From: Emergomyces orientalis
Lineage: Eukaryota > Ascomycota > Eurotiomycetes > Onygenales > Ajellomycetaceae
Direction: 5' to 3'
NCBI GenBank assembly: GCA_002110485.1
Contig: MOWL01000045.1
Span: 1,054,001 to 1,118,000, forward strand
DNA: 64,000 bases
This document shows positions 44,309-56,700 of the stretch, one piece after another. The notes below the pieces were generated by a model. The model was not told the DNA's origin. It saw nothing but the letters and a program-made list of their open reading frames with translations, and did no database searches. The position numbers were made by a program, and so were the translations under genes. The first letter of the stretch is position 1. Every line of letters starts with the position of its first letter.

Positions 44309-47300
44309 CTAGTAAGGAGGTCGTGATATGCTCCCTCTGGTTCCGCTCCCTACCTTACCAAGACTGCGAACTCGGGACACATCCCGGTTCCTTTTACCAA
44401 AGTGATAGCCACTATCATCAGAAAAAGATGGCTGTTCACTTGTTCTGGTGAAATGAAAAGAGGAATGCAGCGGGTGGGCTTGAGATGGCATGCCATCGAC
44501 ACCCGCGGCTCCACCATCATTTGCCTCTGGTTCCGTTTCGGGGCGGTCTATAAGACCTTGAAGCAATTTTTCCACATCAACGCGACGACCTAGGTTAACA
44601 GATCTAGGTCCACGGGAAGAGAATGGTTTGTTGTCTCCACCGGAAACAATGCGGCCTGAGTCATCAACATATCCAGAGAGATTGAGGAAGTTAGGAGAAT
44701 TTGGTTGTTTGGAAGTTCGCGATTTCTGTCTGGTCAATGATCTGCTCTGCCGTGGTGTATTGCTCACGATATGTTGGCCTTTGGTAGCTTGTCTGGCACG
44801 AGACTGGGATGGGGCTGTTGAAGGACGATCGATGCCAATTGGTGAATATGTTGGCGACGCACTGGAGGAATCAGTCGGGAACCCGCCTGGTATTACAAGG
44901 GTAGCAGGCAAGGGAGGGACTGGAGGAATGTCATTGGACATCTCCCGGCTGATGGGTTCAAGGTCATTCTTCTCTTCGCTACCTAAGCCGTTGGTGGGGT
45001 TGGAAGCGGACACCTTTGGCGTTTCCGAGCCTTCTCGACGGGAGTGGGGCTTATTTGATGAACTGCCAGCACGAGCAGCTGTGGCGTCTACATCGGAGGC
45101 AGAAAATGTATCGCTAAGCATACTTTCTGTGCTAGATGCACTACTTTCAATTCCCCTAGACACGCTCTGGCGGCCGCGAAGAGGGCTCGAGTGGCGGACA
45201 TTGCTGCTATTTACCACAGACAAAACCCGACGGAGCTCGTTGACTCTCACTGTTGAATCCCGACTCGAGCTTACAACTGATGTGCGTGATCCTGAGGGAA
45301 CACTTTGGTGCCTAAGCTTCTGCAGACTATTCGAACCGCTTGTGGTTTCGGGAAGGCCGGAAAGACGCGCGTCGTGATGCTGTTGTGGTTGGTGAGCTGA
45401 GATAGTTTCCACTCTAGGAGGAGACCCATTCCCATTCTTATATCCATTTACTGCAAAATAATTGCGCGTTGCTGAAGTGCCAGTTTTCGAACCACTAATT
45501 GATGACGATTGCGCTTTTTCGGTGGCCATGGCAGCAATACATTCCTCCTTTGACCATGGCGTTAGCATACGCTCCTTCACAACCGCTGGAAGTTGTTCCT
45601 CGGGTGGAACTCTCCCTGGTGCAAGGTTTCCATACCCCTGTCCAAGAATTGGCAGGGAAAACACACGGCCAGGAGAACTGGCGGGGCTGGTCGTCGGTGA
45701 TTTAACGACGGTATTGTAGTTATTTTCGATTTGATTAACAAGCTCAGGTAGGCGTATGAAAGGGGAGTAAATACTCCCGTCAAGCGGCAATTGAACATTC
45801 TGTCTGACATTTGGCCCGGTAAATGGTATAATGTAATTTAATTGTCGTGGCGGGAGTTGGATTTTTTCAAACCAAATGCCCTTCTTCTTCCGCCTGGAAA
45901 TTTCGCCAAGGATATTATCGCCAACATTTGTTGCCTCCAAGTCGAATTTTTCAACTAATGCCCAGAGATATCCATGGACCAAACTGGCAACATTAAGTCT
46001 AGCGGCGGCCGAAATTGTGTCATCATTGGATAAAATGTCGTCTTGCAGCCTCATTATCATAGGTAGCCCATATTTAGCAGCATTGACGCCCATATTCTCC
46101 ACAAGATTAGACAACAGAAGGTGTAGAAGCATTATGTCGGACTCCACTGCAGCAGATTCTGTGGCAATATCATAAACCATCAGGTGGAGGAGCTGAAGAA
46201 AGTTGGATGTAGCTATGGCAGCATCTTTATCTCGCTGGGACACTGTCGAAATGATTCTCCTCGTCAATTTGTCGGAGGGGTCTGAAACCTCGCGCCTAGC
46301 GCTGGTTTTAGACGCTCTTTTGGTTTCAAATGTTGCCCTCAGGTCATCTTTCGTGGTTTCTAGTTGCAGCCAAGAAAGAAATGCATCAACATATGTATGC
46401 GAGACCTCACGATCCGGGTCTCGTAGAAGCCACTGGGTACCCTCCCACACCCATATATTGACTCGACTTCGCGAATCTGCTCCTGCCGCAGTCATGGACT
46501 TGCGTAGATTGGCAAGTAAAACATTTTTAATGCATTTCAAAGCTACAATTCGAGCTGCCGGAAAAGAAAAGAACGTGTCCCCCGCTACATCTTCCGAGCT
46601 GTCAACAGCGTTGGCTGAATCGCCTCCAGCCCCGTTATTCGAAAGCTCAGATACTGGAGACGGCCTTAGTCGCGAAATAATCGTGCGTATCATGTCAGAA
46701 ACCTGATCTGCGTAATAAATATGTGTAGCCAAAGACCCAATGCACTTCTGCAGGAGTTCCACCAATTCCTGGCGGGCGTCCCAGGGGATGGTAGTTCCGA
46801 CGTCCTCTGTTGGTTGCACACCATCGCTGTTAGGCTCCACGAGCGGCTCTTCGCCAACCTCTCCGACTTCTGGAAGATTATTGACATACCCAGAAGGTGC
46901 GCGGTGGTGTACCATTTTCATAGAGCGGCCCCCAAGCTGTAAGAGGAGAAGCAAGCGCTGAAGCAAACTAATAAGAACGTCCATTACGCTCAGCCCAATC
47001 AGATTGTTGGGAGAACTGAGTAACCAATCCATCATCGATGCCAGGATCAGCTGCGATTCTAATTTGTCGTCAACCATGGGGGTGTTGACAAGTGTCTCCA
47101 TGGTTGTGATGAGAATAATGAAGCGGTCCTGCACCGGTGACCACTTGGCGATTACTTCTATCAAATTTGTAGCCCAGCTGCCACCAGCGCCGATAGAATC
47201 GGGGTGTTGTTCTAGAGAACAGTGGCGCGGAGGCCGTTTGCTCACAATAAACTGTAGGATCAGCGAAGTTGCATTGCGAATTTGGCCCCGATTACTACCA

Positions 47301-48241
47301 GCCGCGAAAATCTTTTCCAAGCAGCGCAATGCTAACACACGGACTTCTATTTCTGCGAAATTGTCGGCATCTGCCGTAGTCCCTGCAGCAGTAACGGGGT
47401 CTGCATCTGTCGTATCGGCGGTCCGGACTGTCGCGATGCTCATTCTTCGTCGCCGCGCGTGCTCTCGTTCTTGCTTTTCCGAAGACAAAGCCTTTTCCTG
47501 TAACGGAAGCAAGTTTTCGGTAGAATAAAGGTTATCCAAAATCACCGGCATCACGATCTTCAGCTGCTTGATCCCGTCTAACGCCAGGGCTTCAGAGCCG
47601 ACAACACTTTTAATAGCCCGCAAGCCAGCATTTCGCCATCGTAGACGCACGGGGAGTGACAGAGCCGCCCTCGCAGGAGTTACATTGTCGGTTGAAGCCA
47701 GCTGCGCATAGCTCCAGACAATATTTCTATACATGTTCACGTATTCTTGATCCGCACCAAGGACAGCCATATCCTGATGGCGGCAGAAGACATCGTAAGT
47801 TTCTATGGTTTCTTCCACCATCGGTAGGTCATTTGAGCGGAGAACGGTATCGATTATCGTCAGAACAGAGAGCGCGTATAGGGGTAAATCTCGTGGAACC
47901 TTCTCGATGAGCGCCGCGAGGATCTGAAGGGTGACTTGGACATTGCTAAAAGGAGATAAATCATTTATTAATAATAAGAACCAAGACTGTCTCGGCTTTC
48001 GCAATGTTTTGTGCAGGCTAACGTACCCGAGCTTCATTCTCCAAACATCTCTAGCAGCTCTTTTCTCCAAAAATGCGCCAACTTTCTGGAGCTTACTTCG
48101 TCGCGTGCTCGCATAGTAGAGGAGATAGCTGAGCTCTGAAGAGTTGGGTTTGACCTCTTGAAAGCCTTTTTGGAACCGGGGATAACATTTCAAGATCAAG
48201 ACCTGGTGTTTCGGCCGACATGACTGCTGGAGGGAATTCAT
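44309..48241 (-). CDS. EFR3: EFR3 plasma-membrane anchor of the PI4-kinase complex
   Basis: Two exons: 48241-48027 and 47945-44309 (1283 aa). Efr3 anchors Ypp1 and the phosphatidylinositol 4-kinase Stt4 at the plasma membrane and so controls PI4P there. The N-terminus CRPKHQVLILKCYPRFQKG, then SSELSYLLYYASTRRSKLQK and RDVWRMKLG joined to NVQVTLQILAALIEKVPRDL, is the conserved start of the family. Basic residues and Cys here probably contact the membrane. The next 700 residues are armadillo/HEAT-like helices. The last 400 are Ser-rich and disordered. The 81-bp intron has no stop and is a multiple of three, so retention would insert 27 residues and keep the frame. Joining NVQV directly to RMKLG restores the conserved text, so splicing is the chosen model. 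Large antisense frames within it are shadows. Confidence 0.9.
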   Translation of the reverse strand: MNSLQQSCRPKHQVLILKCYPRFQKGFQEVKPNSSELSYLLYYASTRRSKLQKVGAFLEKRAARDVWRMKLGYVSLHKTLRKPRQSWFLLLINDLSPFSNVQVTLQILAALIEKVPRDLPLYALSVLTIIDTVLRSNDLPMVEETIETYDVFCRHQDMAVLGADQEYVNMYRNIVWSYAQLASTDNVTPARAALSLPVRLRWRNAGLRAIKSVVGSEALALDGIKQLKIVMPVILDNLYSTENLLPLQEKALSSEKQEREHARRRRMSIATVRTADTTDADPVTAAGTTADADNFAEIEVRVLALRCLEKIFAAGSNRGQIRNATSLILQFIVSKRPPRHCSLEQHPDSIGAGGSWATNLIEVIAKWSPVQDRFIILITTMETLVNTPMVDDKLESQLILASMMDWLLSSPNNLIGLSVMDVLISLLQRLLLLLQLGGRSMKMVHHRAPSGYVNNLPEVGEVGEEPLVEPNSDGVQPTEDVGTTIPWDARQELVELLQKCIGSLATHIYYADQVSDMIRTIISRLRPSPVSELSNNGAGGDSANAVDSSEDVAGDTFFSFPAARIVALKCIKNVLLANLRKSMTAAGADSRSRVNIWVWEGTQWLLRDPDREVSHTYVDAFLSWLQLETTKDDLRATFETKRASKTSARREVSDPSDKLTRRIISTVSQRDKDAAIATSNFLQLLHLMVYDIATESAAVESDIMLLHLLLSNLVENMGVNAAKYGLPMIMRLQDDILSNDDTISAAARLNVASLVHGYLWALVEKFDLEATNVGDNILGEISRRKKKGIWFEKIQLPPRQLNYIIPFTGPNVRQNVQLPLDGSIYSPFIRLPELVNQIENNYNTVVKSPTTSPASSPGRVFSLPILGQGYGNLAPGRVPPEEQLPAVVKERMLTPWSKEECIAAMATEKAQSSSISGSKTGTSATRNYFAVNGYKNGNGSPPRVETISAHQPQQHHDARLSGLPETTSGSNSLQKLRHQSVPSGSRTSVVSSSRDSTVRVNELRRVLSVVNSSNVRHSSPLRGRQSVSRGIESSASSTESMLSDTFSASDVDATAARAGSSSNKPHSRREGSETPKVSASNPTNGLGSEEKNDLEPISREMSNDIPPVPPLPATLVIPGGFPTDSSSASPTYSPIGIDRPSTAPSQSRARQATKGQHIVSNTPRQSRSLTRQKSRTSKQPNSPNFLNLSGYVDDSGRIVSGGDNKPFSSRGPRSVNLGRRVDVEKLLQGLIDRPETEPEANDGGAAGVDGMPSQAHPLHSSFHFTRTSEQPSFSDDSGYHFGKRNRDVSRVRSLGKVGSGTRGSISRPPY

Positions 48242-50304
48242 TTTTGCAGCTGTTGTCCTTCGACTCCCGTCTCTTTATGTGTTTTTGGTGTGTCGTCGCC
48301 CGAGAGGTCCCTAGGAGTGTATTCAGTTTGGCGATAATACAAGGGAGACTGATAAAGGGTAGCGTTAAACCTGTGTCCAGCAGGTTCCAAACAGGGAGCA
48401 GCAGCAACCAACACGTTAAATTGTGGCTGCTTAATGTTGGATCCTGGGGAAAGGCCAGATTCACAGCATGGGCTGCAGGCGACGATTCAGGGATGGGACG
48501 GCGACAAACGCGACGGGAAATTGCGGCTGCTGGAGCAGCAGGGTCAAGGCCAATTCTGACATGAAGGGACGGGGCAAAATTCCCTAATATAGGAGAGGGA
48601 AAAAGGTGAAAACCCAGATCTCTTGGACTAAACCATTCGCATCGTGTCGAAGAAGTTATGTTTGGGGGACTTAGGGGAAGTCGGGAGAATAAATATTTTG
48701 GAGATGGTATTGATATCAGGCAGAAAAAGCAAGTAACTAACATAAGCAGGAGAAGCCATTCTTAAAAAACCGAGGGTGCGTGGCTTCCACGTCAGGATAC
48801 GGTACAGTACGAAACCATACTTCCACACACGCCCGAAAGAGAGAGGGCCTGTCTCAGGGACCAACGACACAAAAAAGTTTTTTGCAGCTTCAGATAAAAA
48901 AAAAACCCCCCAACAAAGACAAAAAGGAAGCAAATTGTAACCATTTTAAATTGAGGCAAAATTGATGTCTTTTGTCTTCCATTATTGTTGTTTACGCAGA
49001 ATTCATGCAATTAAATTAAATTAATTACGCGGAAACCTTCATAAAGCCCCCCATATTCATAATTTTGGCCTGTACGTATACAGTCTCCCCACAAGTACAG
49101 GCACCCCAACTGCCATCAATATATAAAAATAGAAAATACCTAGGTAGTATCCGCCCAACAAATACTTGCAAATAACCCACAAACAACCAGAGACTGTCAC
49201 TTGTTGCCGTGCCTCTCTGGGTTCTTCGTACACCTGGCGGGATATTCGGCTGGCTGGCTGGGTGAACCCTGGGAACCTGCATGGAATCCATTACCCCACG
49301 ATATTTCGAGCTCCGCCACTCTGAGGAAAACCAGCGTGGCAGGCGGTTGCGAAACTTAACTATGGCAAAATGTCTACATCAAATCCGTACTCTTTGCTCT
49401 CGATTTCGTTGATATTGGTAGAAAAATACATATTCTCTATTTGATTCCCCATCTCCAGAAACCGAAGGGACACATAGATCAGGATCCTATCGGAATCCGT
49501 GCACGGAGTCTGGTCGCATTTTCCCACCTTCCATGGCTCCCATTGGCGAGTTTGATTGTGGTTTGACAGCTCTCGACTAGTTCAACTTCCGACCAGCCGA
49601 CCTAAGTTCCCCGCGTCAAAGGTCGATCATTTCAAGTCGACTTTATCCCGGATCTCAAGGGATGTGTGGGTTACTGTGGGAGTGCCGGATAGGCTAGAGG
49701 GGAGGAGGTATATAGCACTTGCTTCAACATAGTTGGGAAATGAGGCTGATCGCGGCAAGAGTATCAAATATGACAAAGCTTGATTTATCAAAATCTGGAT
49801 TTCCGGCATCTTTTTGTCAGACGGGAAGTATGTTGCGGAAAGATTTATTCGTGGATAGCGAAAGCAGCGAAAAAAAGAAGGTAATAAGTGGTATTTTCGT
49901 TCTTTCTTTTCCTTTCCTAAGCATGGAAAGCTCGTTTTCTGTGGTATAGTATTCATTCGACTTGTTGGCCCTGCCAGGTGTAAAACCTTGCTTGCCTCGG
50001 TAAATCGTGTCGGAAGCTCGTGAATCCAGCGGAGAATTGAAACTTTTGGTAGATGTTATAGAAGTGGGGACGGCGTTGAGTATCGTGGTGGTTGGCATCG
50101 CCCAATCACTCAAGTAGCAATATCGCCAGCAACATCACAACTAGTACATAGTTCCGAATGATAGCTTTTTCCTTTTTCCCGCTCACTGTACTTCCAAAAA
50201 TATACCACCTCGGCATGAGCTACATGTGATGCAGTATTTCCCACGAAGAAAAAACCACTTTAGCAGGGGAATGAAGTAAGCAAGAAGAGTCGCAAGACCT
50301 CTCT
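48242..50304. other. EFR3 promoter/leader and gene-free stretch
   Basis: 2.1 kb between the EFR3 start and the MED31 stop. A minus-strand frame at 48093-48743 overlaps the EFR3 start in another frame and looks like leader. No conserved domain was found. A TA-rich segment lies at about 48940-49030. Confidence 0.5.
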
Positions 50305-50814
50305 TCAAGTCTCGATTCCGTTTCTGCCCTCGAGACCACTAACCCCAGTCATTTTCGCGGGATCAGGCTCATTCTGAGGGTCTTTCTCCACATTATTCTC
50401 TCCAGTTCCCGCAATTGCCCCTATCTCCGCTCCAGCACCCAGCAGCGCCTCGATAACCTGAGGACGAATAACAGCCCGCCGAAATGACTCGTCCTGCAAT
50501 AGCCGCAATGCCCGTAACGTCGCGCCTGGATGTGTTAAAAACTGTACATATTCAGGTCTTTTCCAATAAGAGTATAAGTAGGCAAGGTAAGCGGCGAATG
50601 TTTGAGCGTCCGAGGTAGGCGCGGACGGAGAACCATCGTCAGCGGCGCGAGATGAAGAGAAGGAAGATGAAGAAGACACTCCAAGGAGGTGAGGATACGT
50701 GACCGCTAGGTGAGAAATGTAGTGAGGGTTCGCAAGTGAGAGGACGAATTCGAGCTCGAGTGTGAATCGAGGGTTTTCCAGGTTGGGGATTGGCGGGGCG
50801 TTTCCTTGGGCCAT
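50305..50814 (-). CDS. MED31: Mediator subunit 31 (Soh1)
   Basis: A single exon of 169 aa. Med31/Soh1 sits in the middle module of Mediator and links activators to RNA polymerase II. The conserved core is clear: RFTLELEFVLSLANPHYISH, LAVTYPHLL, then FAAYLAYLYSYWKRPEYVQF and LTHPGATLRALRLLQDESFR. A Ser-rich insertion (VSSSSSFSSSRAADDGSPSA) separates the two halves of the core, longer than in yeast. The C-terminal 40 residues are a low-complexity tail of Gly/Glu/Asn. The start at 50814 is the only ATG before the core and no intron is needed. No functional relation to its neighbours. Confidence 0.94.
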   Translation of the reverse strand: MAQGNAPPIPNLENPRFTLELEFVLSLANPHYISHLAVTYPHLLGVSSSSSFSSSRAADDGSPSAPTSDAQTFAAYLAYLYSYWKRPEYVQFLTHPGATLRALRLLQDESFRRAVIRPQVIEALLGAGAEIGAIAGTGENNVEKDPQNEPDPAKMTGVSGLEGRNGIET

Positions 50815-51976
50815 GGCGGCTCTACCAGAGGAGGCGCAAATATCAAACCCCAGTCAAGAGCTTGTTAAGAAATTCACAATATCCAGGCAATAAGTGCCAT
50901 GGAGACGTGTCAAAGGAGTAAATGGTTGCCTCTTGACCAAATCAAGAAGATTGCATGTTTCATCAGTGTTTTACACACATGCAGCAGGAGGATACTAATC
51001 ACGTGATATTGATTTCAACCTAAGAAATGGTCCAGGTAATAGATAGGGCTAACTGCAAGTTGGATCGCGGGCAAATAAAATGCTCACACATTCCCCTAGC
51101 ATTTCCTACTCTAGCCCGCTGAAGATGTGCCACCCAGGCGAACCATAGGATGGGATAGGCTGAATTGACGATGTCTCTCTCTGACAGGCTTTCCATACAT
51201 AAGCGGCATTTCCAGATGCTCTCTTTCTTCCGCCCAGCGTCCTGGTAGTCCTGTTGGCCAAAGACGGCAGGGAATGTGAGGGAATATGCTTCCACATTTA
51301 ATTAGTGAGCCCAATGGGCTATCAATATACAGGGTGTTCAGTTGCCTCTGTTTTTAATCTACATTGCTTGCATCAGTTGTTTTACCTCTTTTATTTTCCT
51401 CGTTTCTTCCACCATGCATGTCATATTCGACACTCTTGGAAACCCAGGACCTTCTTGAGGTTGCATTATCTCGACTAGCCGTAAATTTTAAAACTTTTCA
51501 ACAGTCAAATGAAAGCCTCACTTATGAGCTTGGGAGGTCTACGAGCTTACAACGTGAGATGATTTTTATCACGGTCTATTTATCTCCGATAATAGGAAAT
51601 AAACAAGAAATAAAATATCTCGCATCAGATTAAAAATATCATAAATGAGTACATAACACAAGAGATGGATGGTTACAGTCACATAAAGTCAGTCTTAAAA
51701 ACGTGTAAAAAAAAAGTACTAATTAATTAACGGAAATAATACAACCAGAGAGCAAAAAAGAGTAAACGAGAAGAGGAAGAGAGAAAAATAAAATGAAAAG
51801 AGACGATGAAAAATCCCTGGAAGATGCGTATCAATCCCTTCAGTCGAGTGATACAATCGTCTTGTAGCATATGCAATCCCCATATGCATAAGAAAAGATA
51901 GATAAAATGGAAAAGAAAGAAAGAAATGCAAGAGAAAAAGAAAAATAATGAACGGCCAGACTCCGCAGCTGTTCAT
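50815..51976. other. Intergenic region MED31 to sphingolipid desaturase
   Basis: 1.16 kb on the minus strand side between the MED31 start and the desaturase stop. No gene seen. The segment 51720-51960 is AT- and A-rich, as in a 3' UTR. Confidence 0.55.
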
Positions 51977-53793
51977 TCAGTGCGCATGTTCATGTGAATG
52001 CGCATGATGGTCAGTAAACACCCCATGCGCAGCGCATGCCCTCCTACAATCCTCAAGAATTCTCGCTTGCATAGCCACATCCCCCAGTTTCTGAATAACC
52101 CGCTTATTCCCACTGAGAAACGTAAACACTGCATATGGAATCCCGACATCCTTGCAAAACTCCTGAACAAAACGTTGCGTCTTGCGCAGATTATGCCGTG
52201 GGATTGTTGGATACAAGTGGTGAATGGCCTGGAACTGGAGACCGCCGTGGAAGAAATCTAGCCACTCGGGGCAATCCACATCCATTGTTGTGCGGAGCAT
52301 TTTTTGAGCGAAGGATTCATGAATACCCAGATCAGCTGTGGACATGGCGTAGTGGGACAGGGTAATTTGGACATGGAGAGGGGCGGTGACCATGTGCGAG
52401 ATGAGGACAAACAGAATGCGGCTGGTCCATGTGGGGATAGAAGCATAGACAACACCGTAACCGAACCAAGTCCAGAAGAAGACTTGGCCAGCCAATTCAA
52501 ACCAGCGGTGCCACCAGGCAGGTCCTTTCTTGGGGCCTAGGCCAAGGATGAGATACTCCCAGCTAAGGAAGTAGAGGTTGAAACGACCAAATAAAAGAAT
52601 TGGATAGTACATGTAGTGTTGATACTTAACTGTAAACCTGGCCACGGCATCAAAGTCCATGACTCTATCATAATAGGTGCTGCGGAGACTGTTGAAAAAC
52701 CCGGTAGACAATGCGAAAAACGGCATAAGTTGGATATCGGGGTCGTGCTCTGGTGAGTTTGTGACAATGTGATGAACATTGTGGCTGCGTTTCCACCAGC
52801 CTAGGCTCAGTCCTCCAATGAAATCTGCAACAATGATTCCAATAGTAGCATCGACTTTGTAAATGTGCGTTATACCATTGTGGCCTGCGTCATGGGCAGT
52901 GAAGACAAGCTGATGCCAGAAACAGCCCAAGAAGAATGCGGATATGCAGAAGTAGGAACGACGGAGAAAAAAGATGAATAGTCCGAAAAAAATAGAATAT
53001 CGGAGTGCTTCGATCGCATATGCATAGTAGTTGCATTGGTAGAGTCCTGCAGCACGGATGCGCTTCTCGAGGGCACGATATTTTGCGGTAATATTGTCCT
53101 GGTGGGCCGGGTCCAAGGGAGGGTATACGGTCTTGTCCAGCACGATTTCCTTTTGCGTACAAGCGTCGACGATAGACAGCCTCATTTCAGTCTCGGAGGT
53201 GAATTCTGGGGGCGGGGTACTCGACCCATCTGTCGAGAGGTCAGTGGTGGAGCCCCCTCCCCTCCGCCTCAAACCGGAACTCTCATCCGCAGAATCGAAG
53301 ACTGGAGACGGTGGCGGTGAGCTCTCCTCGCTGGATATATCGCTAAATGTATCAGACTCGAAGACGTCTGTGTCTTCTTGGTCTTTGACGTTGGGTCTGA
53401 ACCGGCCACCTTGAATGGGGGGGAGGAAATTGGTCCATCTGCCTTCGACGCGGCCAATCTGGTAGGCAGTCATGCGCTGTCGGGTTGCCTTTGAATGAAG
53501 TCTATGATAAATCGCCCAAAAATCGTAAGCACTGGAGAGGAATTTGTATCTGGAAAACGGAGGAGGGATGCTTCTTACGCGTTCACCTCATCTGTGGCAT
53601 CTCTACCTACCATGTGCCTGATAGCTAAATCTCCACCGGGATGGAACTTCAGCCAAGCATCGAGCTTGAGCACCTGGCCATCAACGACGACGATACACCG
53701 TCCATCAGCGATCATACCCTCGATCTCTCTTCTCGATAAGACATTGTCTTTAGTCCTGGTCCCAGCCCTGACTGGGGCAGGGGATTTATTCAT
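51977..53793 (-). CDS. Delta-8 sphingolipid desaturase with N-terminal cytochrome b5
   Basis: Two exons: 53793-53579 and 53501-51977 (579 aa, usual length). The enzyme introduces the delta-8 double bond into the long-chain base of ceramide in the ER, giving the 4,8-diene base of fungal glucosylceramides. The cytochrome b5 domain at the N-terminus has HPGG (51-54) and the partner heme ligand in DATDEVNALHS (His74). The desaturase domain carries the three His boxes: HDAGH (about 275), HNVHH (about 312) and QAIHH (about 496) with the Gln of front-end desaturases. Four membrane segments lie between them. A Ser/Asp-rich insertion (about 110-170, ESDTFSDISSEESSPPPSP) is unusual in length. The C-terminal HHAHSHEHAH is His-rich. 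Start at 53793 gives a complete b5 domain. Confidence 0.94.
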
Positions 53794-56700
53794 TTAACGG
53801 AAAAAGAGTGGAAAGAAAGTCGATACCAGATATATCGCACTTCCAGAGATATCGAACTTTTTGGAGTTTCGATGGTTAAATTCGTTCAACAATGTGGCAT
53901 TGTGATGTTGAAAGGAAGGTGGATGTTGCAAAATAAAATAAAAAGGGACATGTTGCCATCCAGAAGGTACGCAAGGGGGAGCGAATCAGTAGCGGTGCCA
54001 GGAAAAGGTAACAAAGAGGGGCCTAGTTTCCAATTTCTTTTAGCGTCCGTGAGGGGCGTTTGACAGGTTCTGATTTGGTGGTAATGGCGTTCCCACCGCC
54101 AACGCCAGCGAGGGAGGTGCCGCCATGTAACCTCCATCCAACCCAGGCACGTTCTCTACAACCGCCGCTCTAAGGGACAGGTGCTCGCTACCAACACAAC
54201 GAATTGGAAGGCGAAAGACACGGCTAATCCACCATTTTCTGCCTCGGCAGTGAACGACCCACAAAATACATCTCAAACATCTGTGATAATCCGCCCAAGC
54301 ACAAGTGAATTGCTTGGAAGCTGGAAGTGACGCGAGTTGGGCTGACGCGTTTGTGAGAGAAATAAAGGAGATTCTCCGCAGGCGTTCCGTCTCTGTTCGG
54401 TTAGTTGGGTAGCAAATCTTGGCATAATATATGCTCCGCCCCCTTGAGATTGGCATGGGGAATCATTTGGGAAATTTGGGTAATTTGGGTAGTTTAGCCA
54501 CACTTGGGCACTTTTCGAGAAAAGGGTTCCTGCTGTGAAAATAATAATGCGGGTACGTTAGTAGGCTACACTGATATCAGTGTGATCCTCTAGAACAACA
54601 CTCCTCTCCAACACCGATCCCAATATTGAGAAAAAGTCAACCCTAAACTTCTCCAGCCGTGTGTGCAACCATTCTCCCTGTCGGGTTGTGGATCACGTAG
54701 AGAATGTTAGTGAATTGTAAGACATGTTAGGCGCTAAAGAATCACCCCCTCCCTCAACTGACTCGAGGCCTGAAAGAGGATGGGAGGAGAGCAGTGCGCT
54801 GCGAAACGAGTAGCGCAGTACCAGGCACACAGCACTTCCTTCGACATTTAATATTAACAAGGACCGGAGGCCGGACATGACAGCCTTGGTATCAGCGAGT
54901 TGCGGGAATTAGTATCATTTTGGCGCCGGTTGTAATCCACGAACTGGAGACGAGTTAAGCTGGGGGGGCAAGTTTCCTAGTCGAAGTCGAAAAGCCAATA
55001 ACTGGCAGTCAGCGGGGTTAATCGTAGATACACAAGCTAAGGGATTTTTATCAACCAAACCTCTCTTGAACCACATGAGAAAGGACTGCCATGATTTTGA
55101 GCAGGGAATCTGGAGTTTGTAGCAAAAAAGACTTAGAACCAACACCGCTCCTTGGGTACGGTGCCCGAACTGAGCTCTGAGGCAAGCTTGGTAACTACCT
55201 TGGTGTCTAGGTAGGTATGCTGCGCTTTCTCGCTCGCTAATAATAAATTCCTCACAGCGTGTCTGAAAGCTGCTTGGCCATGATTGTCAGTTTTTGGAGG
55301 TAGCGATATTGGTATTTCGTGAAAAATGCCACGCTTGAAGAACTATGCTTTCTTCTCCATCTTCCCAGATTCGAAAAGCAAGATTTTTCAGCACTCTTGA
55401 AAAATGCGAGCAGACAGCCTCGATATAAGTACTTCTTGGGCTTGATGAATCACCCATTCCGGCGCTTCCGGTTTGTTCGTGGAATTAGTAATAGGTGCTG
55501 GGTTTTGTGCCGCCAGCCCGTCCTTCGAAAACAGAGCAGACCCACCAGACATTCCCGTTTCTTAATCTTGGGGAGTGGTGGCAAAACAAAGGTATTTCCT
55601 AGGGCCATGGTAGTAATGTACAGTTAGAAGAGAAGTGATTAAGGTATGAAACACGACTGAAAGGATTTATTCTATTCCTATTCATCCATGTAGGCAGAAA
55701 GGGGTTTGTGTACAACCAGTTTGGAAACGATTCAGGGTGTTGAGTGTGCGTGGAAAAACTTAAAAACTCCCCGAAATCTAGTCCGCATTGGAGGATGGAT
55801 CTCGCGATTATCCTGCATATTTGAAGTCTTTCGGATCCCTTGGCTTCCGCTTTCCGAAGAGCTCTGCTCGATGTCATGATTTCTATCTTAGAAGTGTCAT
55901 CATGATTCAGCGTGGTATTGAAGTGAAGCAATCCTGGCACTTAAAGCCTAAATGGTCTATCTAGTTCCTGGCAAACATCCGTTGGCACCCTCTGGGACGA
56001 AGCCCCGTCCTCGCAGACTGACTGAGATTTCATACGCTGTCAGACACCTCTGTTGGCATTTTTTGGCATGTTTGAAATTAAGGAGCAACATCGAGTGCCT
56101 CTTCGGCAGGATACATTAGCTAGTTTCTCCACACCAAAGCCATCCTGGCTGATTCGCATGTTAGATAGCTTTGACGGGGAATGGCAGACCGTCAATTGCT
56201 TGAGGGTAACACGCAGGGACCAGACACAACCTATTTATGACCTACGAACGCGTTTTCTCCTCTTTACACTGCTGATGGGGCTTCTTGTTGCAGCCTGGCC
56301 CTGACATTTGGTGTTTACTACCATTTAATCACTCGGCGTTGCGGGATGAGCTTTGTCACGCTGTCTGGCCTTTATACCCACAAACCATGGTATGAGGATG
56401 ATATCTTATCAGGTATTTGGAGGATTGAGATCATTTCTAATTTGAAATACAGATGCATTAGAATTCGTGAGAATCATCTTACTCCACTCGCAAACATGGG
56501 TATGGAAGAGGAAAATATCAGGTGTTTGGATACTTTGACGAAATACGGACGTCAATGTGTTAATAATGATGGATAACACGGGATGATGGAATATACCAAG
56601 CACTCTTTCCATATAACTAACACACTGGGTTTCCCCGTGGGCAAATGTGCTGGCTGCACCCTTGAATCTCCCATCAATTCGTTTCCTTTGTTCTCCACCA

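Noticed and set aside
44628..45377. Plus-strand 249-aa frame, and others at 46203-46706 and 47004-47528
   Set aside because: Antisense shadows of the EFR3 coding exon; no family features.
48093..48743. Minus-strand 216-aa frame overlapping the EFR3 start
   Set aside because: Different frame from the conserved N-terminus CRPKHQVLILKCYP; lies mostly in the 5' leader.
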